Assembly (NCBI GenBank): GCA_023374045.1
Contig: CM041776.1
Location: 139,689,296-139,753,295, forward strand
Source: Limonium bicolor
Taxonomy: Eukaryota; Streptophyta; Magnoliopsida; Caryophyllales; Plumbaginaceae
Direction: 5' to 3'
DNA length: 64,000 nt
This document shows positions 54,201-64,000 of the stretch, one piece after another. Both the position numbers and the translations under genes were made by a program. The notes under the pieces are model-generated. The model saw only the letters and a list, made by a program, of their open reading frames with translations. It had not been told where the DNA came from and searched no databases. The stretch's first letter is position 1. Every line of letters begins with the position of its first letter.

Positions 54201-56235
54201 TAATAGGTGAAAGCCCTTTTGAGGGTTCATTCCCACTCATGGCCTCACAACAAGGAGAGGTATCCCCACCCTAAAGGCATGGTTCGTTCTCCGCTCCTGT
54301 CCTTAGCATTATCTCAATATTCTCATTGGTACCTTTTCTTAGTAATCTCTTCCCCAATCTAAGTTATAGGTTTGTAACCGTTCACATCTACACATTGCAG
54401 TTCCTCATGGCTTAAATATAGTCTCTCACAACTTACCGTACCTCGGGCTCTGATGTGGTTAACATCCTCGGCTCGTAGGCTCTTAATGCTTAATGTCTCA
54501 GTTCATTATTTGTACTCTTATTCATCTGCAGGTCATCCCTATAAGATTCTGGTTCTTTGAGCACTATCCACCGTTAGGTTACATACTGAATGTAGCATCG
54601 GGTTTCATGATAAGTTGCTGCATCTTGCTTCCTGTTAGGGAAGTTGTTCAGGTGATCTGAGGTTACTTAATGTCTTTGACAATGCTGTCATTCTACTAGA
54701 CTTCTATCTTTTAATAGTCAAGGTTAGGCCCGTATTAGGCGTTTGCCTTACGGTGTCCAAGTTGGATATCATCCTTGCATCTTATACTTCTATCTCACGC
54801 TTCGTTCAACTTCCGTTGACTACGCCACCCGTTGATGATCAATCATACTTGGGTATTAATGAGTTAGACGAACAGTACTAGCTGTCATTCATCAGTTTGT
54901 TCGGCTCGACTATGCCCGCTCTGTGGGGTAGTCCTCTGAGCTTTCCTTTTCCAGGGTTGTACGACTTTAATCCTTAGTAGGTTATAGCTTACGTTTATTT
55001 CTTTTATCCTTGATTTCCGGGTTTTCCAACATCTTCATTAAAGAATGTTGTTATTGGTGTCTTAATGGTCACTCTGAGAGTCTTATCCCGTTTTCGTTGT
55101 ACGTCGATGCTCCACAGTCTCAATAGTATTTTATAATACATCCCTTGTATATCATTGCTTATATAGTGTTTTTGCTCGCGATACCGAGCAATCTCTTAGG
55201 TTTTCCCTTGGAGTTTGAGATTGGTGTTCTTACCATACTGTCGGTTGTTGTTGTAGTGGGTTATACCGTTGCTAGTATTTATATGGTTTAGTATTTCGTC
55301 TAAGCTCAGCTCCCTGCTGGCTGATGTGTCGGTTCATCTCATCATGGTTAGGCCGTCAGGCCCTTCCAAGGTCCTATTTTTCCTGTTCTTATGGTTTTAC
55401 AATCCGGTGTTAATATGTGTTACAACTGTAGCGTTCTCCTATCTTGCCATGATGGCTTTCCGTGTGGCTTAACCGTGGTAGCACTTGCCATAGCAAGTGC
55501 GCCATGCAGGATGGGTCATTGGTACAAGGTGCATCTGTAGTGATACTCCCTTCTAATTTCCATGTAATTGGTAGTCCTCGAGACTCCTTCTATGATCTCT
55601 TATTTTGGATAACCGTCCATCCGGCAGTTTCCTTGTTGTTTGACAGTACTGTCATCTAATAGGGCGTTCCTCTTTCTGAGGGAACCCCTTAATATTTTCT
55701 TATGTCTTAATCCTCATGCTTTGTATTATCCCACTGTTATGCTCACTCGGACCGCTGTCCGGTACTCATGTCTCTTATATTTCCTTATCCATTGCACGCG
55801 TAGTGCTTCCCTTACCATTGGTATCGCGGGTTATTTCGACTGCGTAGCATGTCGACCCATGTTGCCGGTAATGACCGTTCCCTTACTGATAGTATTCCAT
55901 AGGTAGCGCTTGTTTCTCTGTTGCGCTCCATTGAAAATCTCCAAGTTCTCCATAACTGTTGTTGTAACAAGATGTTCCTCGCACTGCTTATTGTTAGCTA
56001 ACTGCCAGATCGGGTTTCCCCGAGTAAGAGAAGGCTTTCTTCTCTCTGGCGTTTGTCCAACACATGTAGGGTTAGGGATGTGGAGGGCGGCCTAGGTACT
56101 ATGGATATCCGGTAAACACCGGGAAGTCCTGGCTGACGCACCTCACACTCTATCTCTTAACCCTTAACCTGTAACTCAATCTCAGCCTCAATATCCTCCT
56201 AAGTTCGGTATTTCTTGTCTTCAGAGCGTAACTAC

Positions 56236-56247
56236 GCTCTGATACCA
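56236..56247 (-). promoter_or_regulatory. Primer binding site of D (initiator tRNA-Met type)
   Basis: Minus strand TGGTATCAGAGC, five bases from the LTR at 56253, within a small inverted repeat (gagcgtaactacgctc). Confidence 0.9.
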
Positions 56248-56252
56248 CTTTT

Positions 56253-59200
56253 TGTAACACCCCAACTCAATCCAGATGTGTCTCGCAACTTAACAGTATA
56301 TATATAACATGTCACAGCGGAATTCTTTACAATCCAGGACCTTGCCACGGTCTGACTACAGAATATACCGAACATTAGTACATAACAACCTTAACCAAAT
56401 ACATATTTTCTTACAATCCTCTCAACAACCTATACATCTTACTAACTCAATTGCCATACGAGTGTACATGCACAACTCGTAGGTCACACTTAATCCTTAA
56501 CATTGTATCCTCTTCTTACTCTTGCGACGGCCGCTTCCTGATGTACCTGTGTAGTAAAACAGCCCCCAAAGGGGGTCAGCACGAACTGGTACGATCCCCT
56601 CATGGCCCCCAAGCTAACGTGGCTACGACGACTAATTGTCGATAGCATGGAGGTTGATTAGATGCACAACATAATAGAAAGTGCAGTAAACAACAACTCA
56701 GATATGAACAATCAAAGTTCACACACAATGAACGACTTAAATGCGTTCCCTTAATTAGAGAGTTAGTTATTTAACTCCTTAAGTAATGTTCCCTCTTAAT
56801 CTTAGTCCATCCTTATCTTACCTCAATCTGGTTCTTATCTTAATCTTAGAAACAACCATCCTTTAGTAAGGAGTGGATGTAGCTTATCTTAATCTTAATA
56901 TCACAAACCATCCTTTAAAAAGGAATGGTTGCAACTTATCTTAACCTTACCTTAATCTTAAACTTAACAATACAAACCATCCTTTAAAAAGGAATGGTTG
57001 CAACTTATCTTAACCTTACCTTAATCTTAATCTCAATCTCAATCTTAATCTCAGTATACAAACCTTTCCTGGAAGGGATTGGTTGTATCTAATTCGAACC
57101 TGGGATTTAGGTGATCCCACCGCACCATCTTAATGCCACCTACTCTGGACGGGAGTCCAGCGTAGCTGAGCCGGCAACCGGCCCTAGGCAACAAGTCCGA
57201 AGACAAGTCCTTAAGCGGAGGTCGAATCTGCTATAGATAACGACCCCCTTTCCTTAGCATGCATGACCGGAGATCGGTCCCGGGTTTCCTCACTCAAGTT
57301 CCAGTTAGTAGTTATCTCAAGACCCTGTTTGTTGGTTAACCTCTTTCGGTTCATATCGTCCCTCATTAGGGGGCGTTCCTTAGTCTCACTCAATTCCTTA
57401 CTAAGCATTGGTTAGTAAGTTCTCACGGTATGTTGTGTTAGTTTTCAAACATCACACAACAATACAATATATATATAATATGTTCCGGTTGCATGCTTTA
57501 TCTTGTTTAGTGAGCACACAAAACAAATAGCACACAAGCCGAGGGACACCTCGTTAGCAAGCAGGTCACAAGAGAACTGTACCGTTCACCGTTGGCCGTT
57601 CAGTTGCTTAATCTCTTCCGGAGTCCAATTTCCAAGTCCTAAAACATTCATTCAGTTTTAGGTTGTTAATCACTTAACTCAATTCAACTTACTTATCTTA
57701 CTTAACTTACTTAACCCTTAATGACTCCAACCTAACACCTCTTAAGTCTTACAACTTAATCTTACAAACTTAATCTTAAACTTTTAAGTTAATTCTTAAC
57801 TTAATCCCTTAGGTCTTTATACCTCTAATCATCATTGCCCCCTTAATGGGTACCTTTAATACCACTAAACTCTCTTAGGGTTTCTTTTTTTTTTTTTTTA
57901 TGGTCCGACCGACCGACCCACCCCTGGGTAGGTCGGGTGCAGAGAACATCCAACTTCACAGTTTCAGCCCGACCGACCCAGACTGGGGTCGGTCCCCTGG
58001 GTAGGTCGGCTGCAGAAACTTCCCATACATTGTCAAACTTTCTCCAAATTTTTCCTCAAGCCTCCTAATGTGTTCTAACATCATTTGGCACATCAAACAC
58101 ACCTTATAACCTCCACCAAACTCATTAAAACAACTTCCAAGGATCTTCTCAAACTTTTACTCAATTCTTACAAGAATTCCTAACACTTGTCAATTAATTC
58201 CTTATATTTCTAACATGTACATTTTGCCTAAAACTTCAACTAACCAAAGTGTTTCTTTTCTACCCATATAACTCCTTCTTAACATCATTGCACTCCTTCT
58301 TTGCTTGTTAAACCTTCCAAGGTTATCTTGCATGTCCATGCACAATTTATCTTCTTTTCACTTGTTACTCATCACTCTTAAACTCTTAAGCTTGCTTATA
58401 CATTTCTTTCCATTATCTTAATACCTTGACATTGTTCTTCATTTACCTTAACCATGCAACACCCTCCTTAGACATTTCCACTTCTCTTATGCAACTTACT
58501 CACCATTCTCATGATCATACCCTCTTATACGTTTCTAGTCATTTTCCTTGATGACTTACAACATCCTCCTTCCATTTTCACTTCCATCACCCAAGTCCTC
58601 ACATTACCATTCAACTAAACCTTACTAATCCACAACTAACATCACCACCTCTTACACAAACTTCCCGAACTCTCATTGTTCTTCTCTTAGTTCATACCTA
58701 AATCATCTCGAAGCATTATACATCATTTCCTTAAAACTTATGCACAAGTCTTACATTCCTCATCATGATTTTGGTGTGTTTAGTACACTCGCCAGTCCTC
58801 TAATTCCTCCTAGACATCTCTAGGTCACTCTAAACCTCAAGAACTCCTTAGTTAACTCATTTCCACCCAATTTCTTTTCATGCTCCCTAGTAAACCCTAG
58901 GGCATATTAGCTCACCACCACCACTTAAACACTTTGTTTTCTACTCAAATTTCGCATAGCTCCTCTAGTATATTATCATGCCCAAACACATATTCACAAC
59001 AAACTCAATATATTGCAATAATCTTAATTGCATAGCACTAAGGCTCTTAAATGACATGGCTCTTAGGCCCTTAAATGACTTAAACTTAAACACTGAATTT
59101 CCCACATATATAAGCTTTCACCTGCAAATACACTCATCAATCTCATAGTAGTTATAATGCTCTTAAAATCCACCTTAAACTTATATTACTAACTCATTCT

Positions 59201-60623
59201 CATTAGCTCCTTAATCACAAGTTCATAAGCTTGTTTAAGTTCTTTTTCTTAGGTTATATAACCCAATACACAATGTAAGCTCTAAGCCACATTGGTACTT
59301 ATCTAAAACTCATTTCTTAAACTTAAACCACCATTAGGTAAGCAATTTACCTTGTTTTCCAAGCCTCTCCTCTCACTTTCCTCCAGGTTTCCTTTGTTTC
59401 ATTATCGGCCACCCACTTAGATTCCTTGCCAATGTTCTAATAATCCACAATAACTCTAATGAGTTGCTAATACACACTAACCGTAAGGAATCATACCTAG
59501 GTTAAAAATGTGTTCTAAAGGTATTAAAAATGGATATTTACCTTGAAGTCTTAAGGTAGGCTTGGATATGAATCAAGAGGGCCTCCTCTATAGCCTTGGA
59601 GAATAAATCAAGCTAGAACAAGGCATAAAAAACATAGCCCCATGAGAAGGAATTTTCGCCTGTACAAGAAATGATGGAAACATGGTTTTTCTTACATTTT
59701 CTTTACCTTAAGAGAATGGAAAGCTAATGAGCTCTTCAAACTTGATTTTCCTCCATCAATGGAGTTTTCTCATGGCACCAAATGGAGCTTTGAAAGATTT
59801 GAAAAGATAGAAGATAGGTCTTGACCTAACTAAGACAAATATGCATTTGTTTTGGATTTGGAGCTTGGAGTTGTATTTGGCAAGTGATTGAAGATGAGAA
59901 CCATGGGGAAGCAACACTCTCATTTTGGAACAGAGAGAAGAAACCCTCGTGAAAGAAAAAATAAGAGAGAAGTGAGCTAATATATATTTTGCTTTAATAA
60001 GCAAATATAACTTCTTTACTTATTCTTCTTTTCCTTTCTCATTTGATGACTCATGTGGTGACTCCCCCACATAAAAAAAACCGCCACCTACCTTAAATGA
60101 GGCTAGTCATGGTCTTTGTTGACCAACTAATTACTTAAGTTGATTAAAACTTAAACTAGTCACTATTTGGCACTATTCACTAATCAGTGCACATATTTCT
60201 GAAATTTTTGATTTCCCATTGATTTAGACCTCCTAATGTGATACTAATTAGTACACATGTTGATTAAAGAGTAATGATGGACATTTAGCCACTCAAAACT
60301 CAATTCTAAGACAATTTCTCAAAAATGTGCTTTAAAGACTTCTTAAAGCACATTTGTGTTTTAACTTGTTTTCAAGCTTGGTTTTCTTTGCTACTTGATT
60401 TAAAATGACCATTAGAATTTACTAAGGTCCTATCATGATATTTGGGTACTCACCCAAGTCTCTCCAAGCTTAGAGCACGTTTTTGCCCTGATTGCCTTTA
60501 AGACACTTTCTTGTGTTTTCCTTGGTTAAGATTGTCTACCAATCTTTCTAAGGCATATTCTATCCTACCTACACATCAGATTTGATGTTTAACTTAGCAT
60601 ACTTAGGTTTGGGGGGTATTTCA
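56253..60623 (-). repeat. D LTR, second (shared) copy (4371 bp)
   Basis: Near-identical to 46846-51255 with many one- to three-base indels and scattered substitutions. It serves as 5' LTR for the left internal region and 3' LTR for the right one. Confidence 0.92.
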
Positions 60624-63600
60624 ATCTTACCCCCCTTAAAAGACTTTGTCCCCAAAGTTCCCATGCATCTTTTCTTATTAGAATACATGTCTTACCTCAT
60701 TCCTTAGATCATATAGATCATACTGTATACTTAATCCTCATTGGATCATTGGATCCACCATATTCTCATACTTAAATATACACAACATCTTAAGCATGTG
60801 CAGCACTCAAAATTCCTTTTGTTCCTTTTGATGATTAAAACATTCACATAACTTCCAACGTATTCTCCCATGTCACCGGTCCGTAGACAATGGCTCATTC
60901 GTCCTCGTCACCATGGGCCAGAATACAAAACACGCTGCTCTCCCCATGTCACCGGTCCGAAGACAAAGGCTCGTGCGTCCTCGACTTCATGGGCGAGACT
61001 CAGTAAAAAGGTAATCCTTTTTACGAGGTCATGTGAGGAATAATTCCTCTAATTAAAAATACAAGCAACTCCAATTTCATTTTATCCTAAGGCCTCTATT
61101 CTTAGTGTGATTTAATTGACCACTGGTAGGGAGTTTCAGGAATCATCCAACCCTGATGTGATCAGCATCGGTGTAGAACTATCCTTCCACCCCAATTTGT
61201 GTTCGGTTTCCCTTGATCCCTAGAAAATCAAGTTTCGCCTCCCACGTCATTTTCAAACATCCAAATAATTCACTCATGTCCAATTTTCTATCTTTTTAGT
61301 TCTTCTAATCATAATCAATACATCTCCAAAGTGTGGACTCATTCCATCAAACACTCCCGATTCATCTCTTAGTAATTACCTCAAGACTTAAATTCCTACT
61401 AAGTTCCATATCAGTCTCATATCAACTTCCACTGTCTCATACCACATAGCATTACTATCTTCTTCCTCATACTCATATCAAATGATATCTCATAGTGTTA
61501 TCTTATTCTTATCCCACACCTAGTCTCATATCGACTCATACCTCATATATTCCTTATTTCTTAAGTCTCCTTAATCCACTTAATCTTCTTCCTTAATTCT
61601 CTTAACTTGTACTCACACCGGAGTTAACAAGATAGGTACCTAATATGTATGGTATCCACATCTTCTGTGTGCAATAACCATAATTTATCTCAAAATGTTT
61701 ATGTAAAACATATTCTCAAGTTATTTTGTGCTATGCACACCGTAGTTTATGTACTCAGTACACAAACATACGCTAAGCGGTTTTCGCTCTACCCCCCTTA
61801 AAATGGATTACGCCCACGTAATCAACACCATCACATTCTTGAACATAAGTCCAAGATGTCTAATTCTCACCAAGCATTCTAGCTTCCATGTCATCTATCT
61901 TACTTATAATTCGATGAGAAATGGTTTAGTCTCTGTATCGAGGATTCTTAACGGTACTTATACTGTTTCCTTAACTTAGTTTGGTCTAATCTCAAAGGTA
62001 GTGATCTGCTAGCTTCCGCTGCACCACTCTGATAATCTTAGGCCTAATTGTCTCAATGGGCACGTGTTATCTTTATATACACGGCCTTAATGAGTTGTAA
62101 CTCGTCTATCCATTCTTCTTGAAGATCTTACGCTCATACTCTTAGTATTTTCTCGAATGTCTAAATTGTTCTCCCCAACTGACCTTTGGTCTGAGGATGA
62201 TTCTTAGTCTGAAACTACTGTTTAGTGCATAATGCGCTTTACAGTCTTAATCCCTTACATCTTAAGACATATCCAATGTCTGTACTTAATAATCCGTGCT
62301 TTTCGCGCTTCATAGTCCTTAATTATCTGTTCTCTGGTTCCTCTGTGTTGCTGGTTCAACTGAATTCTTCTCTTCGGCTGTCTGTGGTAGTAGCTGCTCT
62401 TGTATGATCTTGCCTCGTTGTCCGTGGTACGGAGTCGACTACCTCCCGTGTTCTTTACACTACTCGTCTACATGCATGGGGTACCTTACTGGTACATTAC
62501 TACTTACTCAACTAACTCATAAATGAGCGTGTCAGGCCCGCAAGCCCCTGTGGGGTGCAGTCGTCCCATGTCTCATTTTAGTAAACTCATAGTGTCCGTC
62601 ACACGTTTAGCTATTGCTAAGTATGAAGTATTCTGTTGTCGATCTCCTCTTTCATCGTTCCATAATAACATTTATTGTTCTTCTTGAAGTTAATCAAGGG
62701 AAGTCTATTCACTATGTCTTGGGTATTGTATATCCAGCTCCTTTCTGTATTCCGTCGTGATTCGGTCTCTTAATAATTGAGGTCTCTTCGTAGAGCCTCT
62801 TATCTTGTTCCTCATATTTATGCTACTAGGAATGCACTTCCAGTTCCTTAAGGAATGGGTAGTGTGCTTCCTGTAAAATCTTACCTAACCAGGTCCAGGC
62901 TACTGGCATCAATGCTCAGTTCGTCTACCATCTTATTTTCTTACTTATGCTGGTCTTAACTCATAAATCTAATTGCCTCAGTGTCAATATTTGACGGCTC
63001 ATACATAATGGTCGCCTTACCGCGCACCATGACTTAATTCACTCATCTAACTATTATACTCACGACCATTTCTACCGTGGTAGTTGGCCTTTACCATGTT
63101 ACCCATTAATGGTGCAACCTCTTACTCACTTATTCTAATATCTTACCTTATACTCAATCCCTTTTTGGTGTAAATACACTGGGAGTTCTCTCATTCCGAT
63201 ATTGGCGGTTGTCGTACTGTGTTGTAAAATAGTTGACTCTTGATATGAAGATGTTATGCTCCAATCTCAGATTCGTAAGTAAGCTAATTTCTTTCACTTT
63301 CTCTCATCCTTAGTGATGTTATCTACCATGTGGTTTTAACTGGTTATTGAAGAAGTCATCCACTGAATTACAAGCTCTTATGAGCTTTGATTAATTGACG
63401 TGCCATAATGTGCAGTCACAATGTTTATCTCTGCCCATTACTAATTCTTACATCCCGGGTGTTGGGATATGGGGTCTATCTGTGGAACCTTCCTTATTAC
63501 TCAAGTGTATCTGGTATGTTCTAAGGTAATCTCAAGGTTCATAATTTCCATTTTCTAAATAAAGTGTATTTTATCTCTAATAGGTGAAAGCCCTTTTGAG

Positions 63601-64000
63601 GGGTTCATTCCCACTCATGGCCTCACAACAAGGAGAGGTATCCCCACCCTAAAGGCATGGTTCGTTCTCCGCTCCTGTCCTTAGCATTATCTCAATATTC
63701 TCATTGGTACCTTTTCTTAGTAATCTCTTCCCCAATCTAAGTTATAGGTTTGTAACCGTTCACATCTACACATTGCAGTTCCTCATGGCTTAAATATAGT
63801 CTCTCACAACTTACCGTACCTCGGGCTCTGATGTGGTTAACATCCTCGGCTCGTAGGCTCTTAATGCTTAATGTCTCAGTTCATTATTTGTACTCTTATT
63901 CATCTGCAGGTCATCCCTATAAGATTCTGGTTCTTTGAGCACTATCCACCGTTAGGTTACATACTGAATGTAGCATCGGGTTTCATGATAAGTTGCTGCA
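60624..64000 (-). pseudogene. D internal region, second copy (partial)
   Basis: Repeats 51256-54620 base for base with rare changes, including the same decayed frames: the meaningless 76-codon frame at 52370 recurs identically at 61749. It is cut by the window end. Confidence 0.9.

Larger units (their letters stand above)
51256..56252 (-). pseudogene. D internal region, first copy: decayed gypsy pol
   Basis: No frame exceeds 90 codons. Faint alignment with C pol is visible. 'ttctagcttccatgtcatc' (52498) matches the C chromodomain end ('ttccagctcccaagtggcc', 20925). 'aactcgtctatccattcttc' with 'ctaaattgttctccccaact' (52720-52805) matches the C integrase near 21545-21635. Near 53150 'cccgcaagcccctgtggggt' parallels 21890. 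It starts at the left with the polypurine complement and ends with the PBS. A tandem duplication of about 75 bp (51493-51615, CCCCATG...CATGGGC units) lies near the polypurine tract. Confidence 0.65.
46846..64000 (-). mobile_element. Element D: LARD-like tandem LTR array (LTR-internal-LTR-internal, truncated by window)
   Basis: Two LTRs (46846-51255 and 56253-60623) alternate with two copies of the same internal region (51256-56252 complete, 60624-64000 partial). The PBS is next to the right side of the internal region and the polypurine tract next to its left, so sense is minus. No ORF in either internal copy is intact. The very long LTRs with a conserved but non-coding interior fit the LARD concept. 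The shared central LTR indicates recombination between LTRs of two copies. Confidence 0.85.

Overview
This is a repeat-dense, intergenic window from a plant nuclear genome, most likely a large-genome eudicot. The species cannot be told from the sequence. I see no ordinary intact host gene. Almost every base belongs to a transposable element: Ty3/gypsy LTR retrotransposons of the Athila and chromovirus lineages, a CACTA (En/Spm) DNA transposon, and non-autonomous relatives, nested in one another.

Layout. (1) 1-3824 and 16737-20760 are internal sequence and the LTR of an old minus-strand chromovirus-like element, 'B'. It was split by a young plus-strand Athila-like element, 'A' (3825-16731), with 1.6 kb LTRs, a perfect ACGCT target duplication, a tRNA-Asp primer site, gag-PR-RT-RH-INT and a third ORF, all broken by frameshifts. 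(2) 20761-45642 is a second minus-strand chromovirus, 'C': pol at 20900-24200, gag at 30847-32319, PBS and 5' LTR from 32522. Between gag and pol lies an ALKBH1-like Fe(II)/2-oxoglutarate dioxygenase sequence. It can be joined in frame to the gag zinc-knuckle exon through a GT-AG intron. (3) That AlkB sequence was interrupted by 'E' (25083-30626, TSD TTGCT), a young non-autonomous Athila relative carrying only a 195-codon ORF with a zinc knuckle. (4) The 5' LTR of C was interrupted by a 9.3 kb CACTA transposon (32883-42158, TSD AGC) with a tnp2-type transposase and a multi-exon TNPA/Ulp1-protease gene. (5) 45643-46610 is an inverted piece of a D-type LTR. (6) 46846-64000 is 'D': very long LTRs (about 4.4 kb) around a decayed internal region, arranged LTR-internal-LTR-internal and running off the window.

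How the parts work together. A would supply Gag and Pol to itself, and relatives of A could supply them to E. A and E share the PBS type, an unusual CX2CX3HX4C knuckle, a U5 segment complementary to tRNA-Asp, and a set of RNA-like hairpins in the 3' noncoding region whose stems covary. D looks like a LARD-type family that moves only with help. C is a chromovirus that appears to have captured a nucleic-acid demethylase domain.

The most interesting items are the Gag-AlkB arrangement, the covarying hairpin/purine-tract modules shared by A and E, the GTCCGAAC/GTTCGGAC inverted-repeat cassette shared by unrelated LTR families, and the tandem LTR-sharing D array. Recognition here is by eye; alignments, splice evidence and database searches were not run.
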